Positions 43,611 through 53,803 of a stretch of 64,000 bases of DNA are shown piece by piece. Within the stretch, counting starts at the first letter, position 1, and every line of letters starts with the position of its first letter. Source of the DNA: Gammaproteobacteria bacterium (lineage in GTDB: Bacteria > Pseudomonadota > Gammaproteobacteria > HyVt-429); assembly GCA_013152415.1 (NCBI GenBank), contig JAADGI010000032.1:1-64000 (forward strand), given 5' to 3'. The notes under the pieces are model-generated. The model was not told the DNA's origin. It was given only the letters and a program-made list of their open reading frames with translations, and did no database searches. The position numbers and the translations under genes were made by a program.

Positions 43611-43955
43611 TTAAAATGTCTTTCGGTCCCAGCCCCACATGGCCCGTGATGCATCACTGAACTCAATATAGATACGATTGCTGGGGATGCCCAGTTCGCT
43701 TTCGACCAGACCGCACAGGGATTCGGATAGGGCTGCGGTCTTGCTCTCCGGCAGGCCGATTGATTTGAGCTCCATGTAGGTGCAGGGTGTGTCCTTGCCA
43801 GCAAACATCATGGGGATGGCCGGGTCGAAGGCCACCATCACATAGTTTTCAGGTTTACCCAGTCCTGATGCCACTGCTGCGGAGGCCTTTTTTAAGAAGC
43901 CTTGGCGGGTGTTGTCGTCGTGGGGTAAATTGGTTTGAATCTTTAGGTAAGGCAT
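43611..43955 (-). CDS. MIF/phenylpyruvate tautomerase-like protein
   Basis: A 114-residue protein of the macrophage migration inhibitory factor family. Pro2, the catalytic base of the tautomerase fold, follows the start Met (MPYLKIQTN). The IPSNRIYIEFSDASRAMWGWD tail matches the family. Tautomerase activity is inferred. The genomic copy of the dispersed repeat lies just upstream. Confidence 0.85.
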   Translation of the reverse strand: MPYLKIQTNLPHDDNTRQGFLKKASAAVASGLGKPENYVMVAFDPAIPMMFAGKDTPCTYMELKSIGLPESKTAALSESLCGLVESELGIPSNRIYIEFSDASRAMWGWDRKTF

Positions 43956-44000
43956 GGGTCTAACTCCTCGGCTGCGATGGTTAGCTGACTATATTTTGAT

Positions 44001-44056
44001 CCCCTCACCCTAACCCTCTCCCGGAGGGAGAGGGGATTAATAGAAGCACCCTATAG
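44001..44056. repeat. Dispersed repeat, copy B
   Basis: CCCCTCACCCTAACCCTCTCCCGGAGGGAGAGGGG with a GCACCCTATAG tail. The centre is a palindrome CCCTCTCCCGGAGGGAGAGGG. It lies between MIF and the DUF938 gene. Copies A and C share the core. Confidence 0.7.
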
Positions 44057-44076
44057 TAATTAATTCTAATGTTCAT

Positions 44077-44667
44077 ATGAAACAATACGCCCCTGCCTGT
44101 GATCGTAATAGCGAACACATCCTGTCTATCTTAAAGGGCATCTTCATCAACCCCGGCAAGGTGTTGGAGATCGGCAGTGGTACGGGCCAACACGCTGTGT
44201 ATTTTTCCCAAGGATTACCCCATCTAACCTGGTTGCCTTCCGATGTTCCCGGCCAACTAGACAGCGTGACTGCCTGGCAAGAGGAGGCAGATCATGACAA
44301 CCTGCAGGCCCCGGTGGGCCTCGATCTGTTTGAGGCCCATTGGCCGGTGGAACAAGTTGACTATATTGTCTGTATCAACACCATTCATATTACACCCTGG
44401 GAGGCCGTGGAGCATTTATTTGCCGGTGTGGCCAGGGTACTTGCCCAGGGTGGCTTTCTCTATATGTATGGACCCTATCGCTATAGTGATCGACCGTTGG
44501 AACCCAGTAATGAAAAATTTGATTTATGGCTAAAGGAGCGTGACCCCCGCAGTGGGATACGTGACATTGATGCCGTGGATATCTTGGCTAAAACGTCTGG
44601 TTTGAAATTGGCGGGTGATCAGTCTATGCCCGCCAATAATCGATCTATTTGGTGGCGCAAGTCATAG
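44077..44667 (+). CDS. DUF938 class I SAM-dependent methyltransferase
   Basis: A 196-residue protein. The start MKQYAPACDRNSEHIL and motif I VLEIGSGTGQHAV are diagnostic of DUF938, with NTIHITPWEA and YGPYRYSDRPLEPSNEKFD as further family signatures. The substrate is unknown. It is convergent with pyrD, with a six-base overlap of the ends. Confidence 0.88.
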   Translation: MKQYAPACDRNSEHILSILKGIFINPGKVLEIGSGTGQHAVYFSQGLPHLTWLPSDVPGQLDSVTAWQEEADHDNLQAPVGLDLFEAHWPVEQVDYIVCINTIHITPWEAVEHLFAGVARVLAQGGFLYMYGPYRYSDRPLEPSNEKFDLWLKERDPRSGIRDIDAVDILAKTSGLKLAGDQSMPANNRSIWWRKS

Positions 44668-45771
44668 ATGGGAAACAACGGTATTTGTGCGTGCCTGGTG
44701 TATGGCCTCGGTTAATGTATTGCATCCCAGTTGACGTATTTTTCTTTCCAGGCCCACAGCGATTTGCCTGATGACCCTGGGTCCTTGGTAAATGAACGCT
44801 GAATAGATTTGTATCAAGTCGGCACCGGCAAGCAATTTCTCCCAGGCATCCTCTGCACTACTGATACCCCCCACACCGATGATGGGCACTCGGCCCTTTA
44901 GGGTATTAAACAGCGCCTTGATAACAGCAGTAGAAGGGTCTTTTAGGGGTTGGCCACTTAACCCCCCGCTTTCTTTGGCCAAGGGCGCAGCTTCCAATCC
45001 CGGTCTCGTGATGGTGGTGTTGGTGGCGATCACCCCATCGATTTTGTGCTCAAGAATACTATTGGCAAGGGCAGTAATTTCAGCAGTGCTTAAGTCGGGT
45101 GCAATCTTGATTAACAAGGGTACGTTGCGGTGGTGTTGTTTGGCGAGGATGGTTTGTTCCTGTTTGAGTCCTGCGAGTAAATGTTTCAGGTTTTCGGGGC
45201 CCTGGAGATTACGCAGGTCCTGGGTGTTCGGTGATGAGATGTTGATGGTGATGTAGTCGGCAAGGCTGTAGACCGATTTCATACCCATCACGTAATCATC
45301 CAGCGCCTTGTCGATGGGCGTGGTGGCGTTTTTGCCCAGGTTGATACCTACTGGGACGGGCAGCGGTCCTGCAGCTTCCAGGTTTTGGATGAAGGCCTCC
45401 ACGCCGGTGCTGTTAAAGCCCATACGGTTGATGATGGCCTGGTGGGCGGCCAACCGAAATAGTCGGGGTCTTTCGTTGCCGTTTTGGGCTTGGGGGGTGA
45501 CGGTGCCAAGTTCCAGAAAGCCAAAGCCCAGATCTGACAGGGGTCCAGGACAGGTGGCATCTTTGTCCAGGCCGGCGGCCAGACCGATGGGGTTGCTAAA
45601 GTGTAGTCCCATCACTTCGGTGGGCAGGACCGGGACCCGATTACCGGTGAGTCTTCTCAGGAGTGACGCGGCCCCCGGGACCCGGTTGAGCATGGATAAA
45701 CCACCTAAAGACAGGGTGTGGCTGACCTCCGGGTCGAGCAGAAACAACAGTGGGCGGAGGAGCTTATACAA
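44662..45771 (-). CDS. pyrD: Dihydroorotate dehydrogenase (quinone), class 2
   Basis: A 369-residue FMN enzyme oxidising dihydroorotate in pyrimidine synthesis, attached to the inner membrane by an N-terminal amphipathic helix. GLAAGLDKDA, INRMGFNSTG, ITINISSPNTQDLRNLQ with the class 2 catalytic Ser, and IGVGGISSAEDAWEKLLAGADLIQIYS are all class 2 motifs. The length is slightly longer than usual. Confidence 0.95.
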   Translation of the reverse strand: MYKLLRPLLFLLDPEVSHTLSLGGLSMLNRVPGAASLLRRLTGNRVPVLPTEVMGLHFSNPIGLAAGLDKDATCPGPLSDLGFGFLELGTVTPQAQNGNERPRLFRLAAHQAIINRMGFNSTGVEAFIQNLEAAGPLPVPVGINLGKNATTPIDKALDDYVMGMKSVYSLADYITINISSPNTQDLRNLQGPENLKHLLAGLKQEQTILAKQHHRNVPLLIKIAPDLSTAEITALANSILEHKIDGVIATNTTITRPGLEAAPLAKESGGLSGQPLKDPSTAVIKALFNTLKGRVPIIGVGGISSAEDAWEKLLAGADLIQIYSAFIYQGPRVIRQIAVGLERKIRQLGCNTLTEAIHQARTNTVVSHL

Positions 45772-46023
45772 GGTGCGGCGAATCCTTGGCGGAAGGTGGT
45801 ATCACGAGCACCATGATACTGGTTTTTGGTCCTCGCTTCGAATGTGAGGGGGTTTCAATTTGAGTGATAATGCTTGACTGTGATGGACTTTAGGGAAAAG
45901 GGCTTTTATTCTCCTTAATACTTAAGCAGATTCAATCGTTGAAAGCTGTAACCCTACCCGGCGTGCTGTAAAAGCAAGGTGTGCAAAATCGTAGCGGTTG
46001 TTTAGTCTGTATGCACTGTCACG

Positions 46024-47223
46024 ATGGAACGGGATACTATGCCAGAAAAACACCATTCTAATCAGCATACCTGCAAGACAGAGGCAGATGGTGCGAAAGT
46101 AAGCAACATTGTCCCCGCGATGAGTACCCCGCTGGCATCCATTTTTGGTAGTGGCTTCCTGGTGGTTGTGCCCATTCTTGCTAGTGCAGTGGGTCCCTAT
46201 GCAATCGTGGCCATGGCTGTGGTGGCGATTGTTGCTTTTATGGTTGGAACTATCATCCGGCATAATATACTTTGTGCCGAAGCTGTGCTGGCAAAGGGCA
46301 GCAAGCCGTTCACCGTTGTTGTTGAACGGCTTTCTGATTTTGCGCTTGTGGCCGCCTATGTGATCTCGGTATGTCTGTATATTCATATCCTCTCTGCCTT
46401 TGTACTTGCCAGCTTTGAGCTGGATACTGCCTTTAACAAAAGTCTGTTGACCACCATAGTAATTGGTGTGATCACTGTTGTTGGCCTGTTGGGGGGATTG
46501 AAGCCACTGGAAAACCTGGAACGCTGGGCACTTTATGTGACTATTTTGTTGCTTGCGATATTGCTCATTGTATTTGGTATTTATGATGTCAAGCAGTTAC
46601 TGGCACAAGGCTATTTTACTTTACCTGAAATGCCGCAACGAAGTGTATGGGAAATCGCCACCATTGTGGCGGGTACGCTGATCATCGTGCAGGGTTTTGA
46701 AACACCTCGCTATCTGGGTGAGAGTTTTAATACGCTTACCCGTATTCGTGCTTCACGCTGGTCGCAATATTTTTCACTCAGTGTCTACGTGCTGTTTGTT
46801 GCCCTGGCACAACCTATCGTGGCCGTGTTGAAGGGAGATTATGGTGATAACAGCCTGATCACCCTGGCGGCAACGGCCTCATTGCTTTTACCCCTGCCCC
46901 TGATTGTGGCCGCCAGCCTGTCACAGTTCTCCGCCGCCGTTGCCGATACTATTGCCGCTGCTGCGAATATGCAGGAGGCGAGTCGGCAGCGTATTGGTGT
47001 GCGTTGGGGTTACCTGTTCGTGGGTACAGCTGCAATGGCACTGGCCTGGTCCGGTTCGACCTTTGAGATTATTGCACTGGCATCGCGTGCCTTCGCCCTT
47101 TATTACTTGCTGCAATGCCTGGTGGCGTTTTCCGTTTGCCACAATCATCGTGAACGCAGTCGTTTTGTTTTTATTGGGTTTATTCTTGGCTTTGTTCTGA
47201 TTTTTGCCGTGCCAGCAGGTTAA
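46024..47223 (+). CDS. Multispanning membrane permease of unknown substrate
   Basis: A 399-residue protein with about eleven hydrophobic segments and a first helix with a small-residue start (ASIFGSGFLVVVPILASAVG), an APC/LeuT-superfamily-like layout. No family motif fixes the substrate. The start may be ATG 46024 or 46039. It lies alone between pyrD and the pseudouridine synthase gene. Called only as a transporter. Confidence 0.6.
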   Translation: MERDTMPEKHHSNQHTCKTEADGAKVSNIVPAMSTPLASIFGSGFLVVVPILASAVGPYAIVAMAVVAIVAFMVGTIIRHNILCAEAVLAKGSKPFTVVVERLSDFALVAAYVISVCLYIHILSAFVLASFELDTAFNKSLLTTIVIGVITVVGLLGGLKPLENLERWALYVTILLLAILLIVFGIYDVKQLLAQGYFTLPEMPQRSVWEIATIVAGTLIIVQGFETPRYLGESFNTLTRIRASRWSQYFSLSVYVLFVALAQPIVAVLKGDYGDNSLITLAATASLLLPLPLIVAASLSQFSAAVADTIAAAANMQEASRQRIGVRWGYLFVGTAAMALAWSGSTFEIIALASRAFALYYLLQCLVAFSVCHNHRERSRFVFIGFILGFVLIFAVPAG

Positions 47224-47248
47224 AGTGGGTTTTCGTATTGGCTTCGAA

Positions 47249-47980
47249 TCAAAAATGTTCTTTATCGCCTAACAACCGCCACTGACCTTCGGGTAGTCGG
47301 CCCAGTTTGACCTCGCCGATGCGTACCCGTTTGAGGCCGGTAGCCCTGAGGTCCACCAGTTCACACATGCGCCGGATTTGGCGTTTACGGCCTTCCACCA
47401 GGATGAACTTGAGTTGATCCTGATTTTGGCGCTGTACCTGGGCGGGTTTGAGGGGGCGATCGTCCAGAGACAGGCCGTGGTGCAGCAGTGCCAGCTTTTC
47501 GTCGGTCACGTCCCCCGTGACCCGCACCAGGTATTCCTTTTCGATTTCGGCATCGTTGCCGATGAGACGCCGGGCGATGCGGCCATCGGCGGTGAGGACC
47601 AACAGGCCCTGGGAGTCAATGTCCAGTCGGCCTGCAGGGGCCAGGCCCCGCCGGAAAACGGGCTGAAACAACCTCTTGGAGCTGTCATAGGCATAACGGT
47701 TTTCCTTATTGATCAGAGATGCTGCCTCCGGGTGGTTATCCTCCGGTTGCCCCGAGACATAACCCACTGGTTTGTTGAGTAAAATGGTGATGAGCTTGTC
47801 CTGACGAGCGCTGGCGCGTTTATCCAGGGTGATAGTTTGGTGTGGGTCAATTTTAGTTCCCAGGATGCTGATTTTTTGTCCATCCACCTGTACCCAGCCC
47901 TTTTCGATATAGGCGTCGGCCTCTCGCCGGGAGCACAGGCCACGCTGGGCCATGAGTTTGGACAGTCTTATTTTCTCCAT
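47249..47980 (-). CDS. RsuA/RluF-family rRNA pseudouridine synthase
   Basis: A 243-residue enzyme. An S4 RNA-binding domain covers residues about 3-50, and the catalytic domain has [18 protein letters not shown] with its nucleophilic Asp. The [14 protein letters not shown] segment favours RluF-like members. The target uridine cannot be fixed from the sequence. Confidence 0.88.
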   Translation of the reverse strand: MEKIRLSKLMAQRGLCSRREADAYIEKGWVQVDGQKISILGTKIDPHQTITLDKRASARQDKLITILLNKPVGYVSGQPEDNHPEAASLINKENRYAYDSSKRLFQPVFRRGLAPAGRLDIDSQGLLVLTADGRIARRLIGNDAEIEKEYLVRVTGDVTDEKLALLHHGLSLDDRPLKPAQVQRQNQDQLKFILVEGRKRQIRRMCELVDLRATGLKRVRIGEVKLGRLPEGQWRLLGDKEHF

Positions 47981-48056
47981 TTGTGACGGGAGGCTAAATG
48001 GTCAGTGGGGTTATGGGGCACTGTACGGTAAAATCCACTGCTCTGCATACCCTTCC

Positions 48057-48072
48057 GTGTGCGGTCGCACAC
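48057..48072. promoter_or_regulatory. Perfect palindrome upstream of ilvD
   Basis: GTGTGCG, two bases, CGCACAC: a perfect 7-base inverted repeat about 85 bases before the ilvD start. It might be an operator or a hairpin in the leader; no known regulator is assigned. Confidence 0.35.
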
Positions 48073-48156
48073 TACGGGCACCGAGGTCTGCCCTGGCCTT
48101 AGTTAAGGCTGAGGCCGAGGCCTGTTTTATTACACACTGTTTTATTGGAGAGATTG

Positions 48157-49836
48157 ATGTCCGACAAGCTTAATCGAATCAGTTCCCGGATCACCGAACC
48201 CAAATCCCAGGGGGCGTCCCAGGCCATGCTTTATGGTACTGGCCTGACCGAAGAGGATATGACCAAGGCCGAGGTGGGGATCGCCAGTATGTGGTGGGAG
48301 GGCAATACCTGCAACATGCATTTGAATGATCTGGCGGCCCAGGTCAAGCAGGGGGTGCAACAGGCCGGCCTGGTGGGTATGCGTTTTAATACCGTGGGGG
48401 TGTCCGATGGGATTTCCATGGGGACCTCGGGGATGAGTTTTTCCCTGCAGTCACGGGATCTCATTGCAGACTCCATCGAGACGGTGATGGGTGCTCAGTG
48501 GTATGACGCCAATATTTCCATCCCCGGTTGTGACAAGAATATGCCTGGGTGTCTGATCGCCATGGGACGCCTCAACCGGCCCGCCCTGATGGTCTACGGT
48601 GGCACCATTAAACCGGGGCATCGTGATAGCCAGGTGTTGGATATTGTCTCCGCATTTCAAAGTTATGGGGAGTTTATTGCCGGTAGTATTGATGAGGCTA
48701 CCCGCCAGGACATCGTGCGCAAATCTTGTCCCGGTGCCGGTGCCTGCGGGGGTATGTATACCGCCAACACCATGGCCTGTGCCATTGAGGCCATGGGGAT
48801 GTCTTTGCCCTACAGTTCCTCCACCCCCGCAGTGGATGAGGCCAAACTAAATGAATGCATCCAGGCCGGTGCGGCCGTTCGTGCCCTGCTGGAAAAAGAC
48901 ATCAAGCCCCGCGACATCATGACCCGCGAGGCCTTTGAGAATGCCATGGTAGTGGTGATGGCCCTGGGGGGGTCCACCAACGCGGTGTTGCATTTGATTG
49001 CCATGGCCCGGGCGGTGGATGTGTCATTGGGCCTCGATGATTTTCAGGCAGTATCAGAGCGCGTCCCCTTTTTGGCAGACCTGAAACCGTCCGGCAAATA
49101 TGTCATGGAAGATCTACACAATGTAGGGGGGACCCCGGCGGTGATGAAGTATTTGCTGGAGCAGGGTCTTCTAAAAGGTGATTGCCTCACGGTGACCACT
49201 AAGACGGTAGCGGAAAATCTGGCTGTACTGCCCGCTTTAAAAGAAGGTCAGGATGTGATCCTGCCGATGGAGCACCCCATCAAGGAAACCGGACATATTC
49301 AGATATTAAAGGGTAATCTGGCGCCGGGAGGGGCGGTGGCCAAGATTACAGGCAAGGAAGGCGAACGCTTTGCGGGTCCCGCCAAGGTGTACGACTCGGA
49401 AGAGGATATGTTACACGCCCTGGAGGAAAATGAGATCGAGAAGGGGGACGTGGTGGTCATCCGTTATGAGGGTCCCAAGGGTGGACCGGGTATGCCGGAA
49501 ATGCTTACCCCGACCTCGGCCATTATGGGCGCGGGGCTGGGTAAGGATGTGGCGTTGATGACCGATGGCCGTTTTTCCGGTGGTTCCCACGGTTTCATCC
49601 TGGGGCATGTGGTGCCCGAGGCCCAGGAGGGAGGCCCCATCGCCCTGGTACGAGACGGTGATCACATTACCATTGACGCCAAGAACCACCTGTTGACGGT
49701 GGACATCAGTGAGGCCGAAATGGCCCAACGTCGCAGTGAATGGAAGATGCCCGCCTATAAGACCAATAGAGGGACACTCTATAAATACATCAAGAATGTT
49801 AAGGATGCCTCCCAGGGCTGTGTGACGGATGAATAG
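48157..49836 (+). CDS. ilvD: Dihydroxy-acid dehydratase
   Basis: A 559-residue iron-sulfur enzyme that dehydrates dihydroxy acids in branched-chain amino acid synthesis. The cluster cysteines are in CDKNMPGC and [37 protein letters not shown] near the C-terminus is invariant in the family. The ATG at 48157 is preceded by GGAGAG; a TTG at 48145 is less likely. Confidence 0.97.
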   Translation: MSDKLNRISSRITEPKSQGASQAMLYGTGLTEEDMTKAEVGIASMWWEGNTCNMHLNDLAAQVKQGVQQAGLVGMRFNTVGVSDGISMGTSGMSFSLQSRDLIADSIETVMGAQWYDANISIPGCDKNMPGCLIAMGRLNRPALMVYGGTIKPGHRDSQVLDIVSAFQSYGEFIAGSIDEATRQDIVRKSCPGAGACGGMYTANTMACAIEAMGMSLPYSSSTPAVDEAKLNECIQAGAAVRALLEKDIKPRDIMTREAFENAMVVVMALGGSTNAVLHLIAMARAVDVSLGLDDFQAVSERVPFLADLKPSGKYVMEDLHNVGGTPAVMKYLLEQGLLKGDCLTVTTKTVAENLAVLPALKEGQDVILPMEHPIKETGHIQILKGNLAPGGAVAKITGKEGERFAGPAKVYDSEEDMLHALEENEIEKGDVVVIRYEGPKGGPGMPEMLTPTSAIMGAGLGKDVALMTDGRFSGGSHGFILGHVVPEAQEGGPIALVRDGDHITIDAKNHLLTVDISEAEMAQRRSEWKMPAYKTNRGTLYKYIKNVKDASQGCVTDE

Positions 49837-49878
49837 CTGAGCCTTATTGATGCCCATCAACAACTAAAGAGGTGGTTC

Positions 49879-51249
49879 ATGGCCGAAGAGGCGAATAAGA
49901 CAAAAAAAGAAATGTCCCCGGTCCCCTTCAAAGAGGCCATTAAATTCTGGCTTAAACTGGGATTTATCAGCTTTGGGGGGCCCGCAGGTCAGATCAGCAT
50001 TATGCACCAGGAGCTGGTGGAGCGGCGCAGGTGGTTATCTGAACACCGTTTTCTGCACGCGCTGAATTACACCATGGTATTGCCTGGGCCCGAGGCCCAG
50101 CAGTTGGCCACGTATATTGGTTGGTTGTTTCACGGCACCTGGGGGGGGATCGTTGCCGGCACCCTGTTTGTCTTGCCATCATTGTTCATTCTCATCGCCC
50201 TGGGTTGGATATACCTTAGCCTGGGTGATGTGCCTATGGTGTCCGGGGTGTTGTATGGTATCAAACCCGCAGTGACTGCCATTGTCTTGTTTGCCGCCTA
50301 TCGTATTGGTTCACGGGCTCTGACCAATAATCTGTTGCGGGTTTTGGCCGCCGTGGCCTTTGTGGCTATTTTTGTACTCAATGTGCCCTTTCCCTATATT
50401 GTGCTCACCGCCGCGATTTGTGGTTTTGTGGGTGGACGTGTGGCACCGGAACAATTTCGCCTGGGTGTGGGTCACGCCGAATCGGGGAAAAGTTATGGTC
50501 CCGCATTGATTGATGATCATACGCCGTTACCCGACCACGCCCGTTTTAAACTCTCGCGAGCCATTGTTTATGGTTTGGTGGCCCTGGCCATTTGGGGTGT
50601 CGTGCTTCTGGGGTTGACGAGTCTATATGGTTGGCAGGGGACGTTCACCCAAATGGGTTGGTTTTTTACCAAGGCCGCCATGGTCACCTTCGGCGGTGCC
50701 TACGCGGTGCTGCCCTATGTCTATCAAGGTGGGGTTGAGCACTATCAGTGGTTGACCGCGACGCAGATGATCGATGGTTTGGCCCTGGGAGAGACCACAC
50801 CGGGACCCCTGATTATGATTGTGGCCTTTGTGGGGTTTGTGGGTGCCTGGACCCAAACGGTGTTGGGGCCGGATGCACTGTTATTGGCCGGTATGATCGG
50901 GGCCAGTGTGGCCACCCTGTTCACCTTTTTGCCCTCATTTTTGTTTATTCTTATCGGTGCACCGGCCGTGGAGGCGACCCGTCACGACATCAAGTTTACC
51001 GCCCCACTCACCGGTATTACTGCGGCAGTGGTGGGCGTGGTGGTCAATCTGGCGGTATTTTTTGCCTATCATGTGCTGTGGCCTGCAGGTTTAGAGGGTA
51101 CGTTTGAGTGGTCGGCGGCAGCGATTGGTGTGGCCGCGATTTTGGCATTATTTCGTTTCCATTGGGGCGTCATACCGGTAATCGGGTTTTGTGCCGCATT
51201 GGGGCTTTTCTATGAGTTTTTGCTGCGGCCATTGTTGGGTCTCGGTTAG
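49879..51249 (+). CDS. chrA: Chromate transporter (long CHR family)
   Basis: A 456-residue membrane protein with two homologous halves. Half one has FGGPAGQISIMHQELVERRRWL and MVLPGPEAQQLATYIGW; half two has TFGGAYAVLPYVYQGGVEHYQWL and DGLALGETTPGPLIM. These are the paired signatures of the CHR superfamily. It exports chromate or a related anion. It follows ilvD by 42 bases and might be co-transcribed. Confidence 0.92.
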   Translation: MAEEANKTKKEMSPVPFKEAIKFWLKLGFISFGGPAGQISIMHQELVERRRWLSEHRFLHALNYTMVLPGPEAQQLATYIGWLFHGTWGGIVAGTLFVLPSLFILIALGWIYLSLGDVPMVSGVLYGIKPAVTAIVLFAAYRIGSRALTNNLLRVLAAVAFVAIFVLNVPFPYIVLTAAICGFVGGRVAPEQFRLGVGHAESGKSYGPALIDDHTPLPDHARFKLSRAIVYGLVALAIWGVVLLGLTSLYGWQGTFTQMGWFFTKAAMVTFGGAYAVLPYVYQGGVEHYQWLTATQMIDGLALGETTPGPLIMIVAFVGFVGAWTQTVLGPDALLLAGMIGASVATLFTFLPSFLFILIGAPAVEATRHDIKFTAPLTGITAAVVGVVVNLAVFFAYHVLWPAGLEGTFEWSAAAIGVAAILALFRFHWGVIPVIGFCAALGLFYEFLLRPLLGLG

Positions 51250-51304
51250 CGTTTGGTCTGAGCTGTGTTTGTGATCTCAAGCGCATCGACTGTTGGGGTG
51301 TAGA

Positions 51305-53521
51305 TTGAAAAAACTGTTGAGGTTTATTTTTGGTCTGATAGGTATATTGGCGGTGGCCCTCGTCGCCTTGAGTTATGCGCTGCCCTATATCATTGATCCT
51401 AACGATTATAAAGATGATCTCACCGCCTTGGTCAGCAAATACACTGGACGTAAATTGACTATTGGTGGCGATCTTCGCTTATCCCTGTTTCCTTGGCCGC
51501 GGGTTAAGGCCAGCGACATCACTCTCGAAAATGCTGAAGGTTTTGGTGAAATGCCTATGGCCCAAATCAAAGCAGCTGAGATTGGTATTCGTATTTTACC
51601 GCTGTTCGAGCGGCGTATTGAAGTGGACAATGTGGTGTTGGGTGGGATGAGCTTAAGCCTGATCACCAATGATCAAGGTGAGACCAATTGGGGTGATTTA
51701 CTGGAACACAAGGCTGGGGAGGGTTTGGCCTTGATTGCGTTAGTGGTTCGTGGGATTGATGTACGGGATAGCCAGCTTATATGGCGGGATCGCAAGACGG
51801 CCAAGCACTACATACTCAATAAGTTCAATATTGAGACAGGTCAAATTCTCTCTGGTGAACCCGAGAGATTGGTGCTCTCGTTTAAGTTGCTCCAGTCAGG
51901 TAAAGCTTATCAACTACCCGTTAAGCTCAAAGGCCGGATACGATTTGATGCCCAACAGAATAAATTAGTGATGCAGGATGTGCTGCTCAATACCAGATTG
52001 GATGGAGTACGTGCTGAGCTGAGTGCCCCTAAGCTGGAATATTTTATTCGGTCGATGATATTGGATGTTAATGCTCTGGCGTACCGAATCAGTGGTTTTC
52101 CGGTGATCGTGCACGGCAAACTGCCTACCAGTAAATTAGATTTTAAAAAACAACGTGCATCCATTCCTCGCGCAGTTGTTAGTGCCGCTAATGGCCAGGT
52201 TAGTATCAGTATTAAGGGTTATCGTTTGTTAAAAGCCCCCTACTTATTGGGCCGAATTATTGCGCCCATATTTGATCTGCGGAGCCTTTTAAAGTCCTTT
52301 GGTGTGGACGTAGATACCCGTGACCCGCAAGTTTTATCAAGGGCTTCGGTGCATGCGGTCTATGAGGTCGGTGGTGGTGAGATAAACATCCAGAGTATCA
52401 AGGCCATTCTGGATGACACCACCTTGTTGGGGTCTTTTGATATTCTGCGTTTCGATCGGCCATCTTATGGCTTTAAACTTAATGTGGATAATATTGACCT
52501 GGATCGCTATCTATCGGCGAAACAGATAAAAAATATGGGTGTTGGCACCGAGGCCCAAGGTGTACCTGGGGGCATGTTATTCGCTTTACCGGCAGCTTTG
52601 TTGAGGCCGCTCAATATAAAAGGCAACCTCAATATTCAATCTTTAAAGATGTCGGGGCTGCGTGCCCAGGATGTCAGGATCGGTGTGCAAGCCAATGACG
52701 GTGAGATAGTGGTGTCACCAGTGAGTGCGAAGCTCTATGGTGGGTCATTGTCAGGCAAGATCAAGTTTGATACCCGCGGTGACGTTCCTTCGCTCAGTGT
52801 CAATGAGACACTGAGCCGTGTGCAGATGTTGCCCTTGTTATCTGCTATGGGTATCAGCGAGCGTCTCGTGGGGACGGGTCAATTGAATATCAAAATAGTG
52901 GGTCACGGCAAGGATAGCCGTGAAGTGTTACGCAGTTTACAGGGTGAGACCAGGTTCAGGATTCGAAACGGCGTAATAAAGGGTCTGGATGTGCGTAAAT
53001 TGATTTACGATGCAAGGCGTCTCTATGCGGAACTGCGCGGTGAGCAGATCAAGACAACGATACCCGATGAGACCGAATTTAAGTTTACCGAAATGAAGGG
53101 CAGCTTGGTGTTTAATAATGGTGTGGCCAGTAATATAGATCTGAGCATCAAGTCACCCCTGTTTCGTATCAGTGGTAATGGCACTGCGGATATGGTGGCA
53201 CAGACCATGAATTATCTTATGGATGTGTCTGTGGTTGCCAGTGTCCGGGGGCAGGGTGGCAAAGAGTTGGCCGAGCTAAAGGGTCTTAGTATCCCAGTAC
53301 GGGTCAGCGGGCGGTTTGGATCATTAAGCTACAAGATTGATAAAAATCTATGGTGGCGGCGGGATAAAGAGAAAATTGCCAAAAAGTTGGGCATAGGGCT
53401 GGACCAGCTCAACCTGCCAAAAGAGGGGGTTAACTCATCTCTTGGCAAGGGGGTTAAAGATTTGCTTGAAGGGCTGTTGCGTCCAGAATCGGAAAAGGGC
53501 GGTGATAGCAAAGGCGAATGA
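51305..53521 (+). CDS. AsmA family protein
   Basis: A 738-residue protein with an N-terminal transmembrane helix (FGLIGILAVALVALSYALPY), the conserved YTGRKLTIGGDLRLSLFPWPRVKASDITLENA region of AsmA and a long beta-rich periplasmic part ending in the AsmA_2 type domain (residues about 550-660). AsmA-like proteins bridge the periplasm and move phospholipids. I prefer TTG at 51305 after GGGGTG; the longer frame starts with TTG at 51293. Confidence 0.88.
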   Translation: MKKLLRFIFGLIGILAVALVALSYALPYIIDPNDYKDDLTALVSKYTGRKLTIGGDLRLSLFPWPRVKASDITLENAEGFGEMPMAQIKAAEIGIRILPLFERRIEVDNVVLGGMSLSLITNDQGETNWGDLLEHKAGEGLALIALVVRGIDVRDSQLIWRDRKTAKHYILNKFNIETGQILSGEPERLVLSFKLLQSGKAYQLPVKLKGRIRFDAQQNKLVMQDVLLNTRLDGVRAELSAPKLEYFIRSMILDVNALAYRISGFPVIVHGKLPTSKLDFKKQRASIPRAVVSAANGQVSISIKGYRLLKAPYLLGRIIAPIFDLRSLLKSFGVDVDTRDPQVLSRASVHAVYEVGGGEINIQSIKAILDDTTLLGSFDILRFDRPSYGFKLNVDNIDLDRYLSAKQIKNMGVGTEAQGVPGGMLFALPAALLRPLNIKGNLNIQSLKMSGLRAQDVRIGVQANDGEIVVSPVSAKLYGGSLSGKIKFDTRGDVPSLSVNETLSRVQMLPLLSAMGISERLVGTGQLNIKIVGHGKDSREVLRSLQGETRFRIRNGVIKGLDVRKLIYDARRLYAELRGEQIKTTIPDETEFKFTEMKGSLVFNNGVASNIDLSIKSPLFRISGNGTADMVAQTMNYLMDVSVVASVRGQGGKELAELKGLSIPVRVSGRFGSLSYKIDKNLWWRRDKEKIAKKLGIGLDQLNLPKEGVNSSLGKGVKDLLEGLLRPESEKGGDSKGE

Positions 53522-53803
53522 TCCGTTTATCTTGTTAGGCTATGGGCCTGGGTCTTGGAAAGGCCTAGGCTAACGATTTAAATGTATTAAAAATCAATAA
53601 GATACAGATAAATCTTGCTGATTAGCAAGGATATTTGGGTTTGGCCTTGGGCTTCAATGTGATGCCCTTCGATCCATGTTGATCGCTACCTTGTTGATTT
53701 GGAGGGATATGGCCTCTTTTGGTCCCTCCACGACGCCACCAGAGCCATAATTTAAGGGCCATGATATGTTGCCGAATTCCCTGCCCACGGGCATCATAGG
53801 TTG

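Noticed and set aside
48000-48156. Attenuator leader peptide for ilvD
   Set aside because: No short frame rich in Ile, Leu or Val codons is present.
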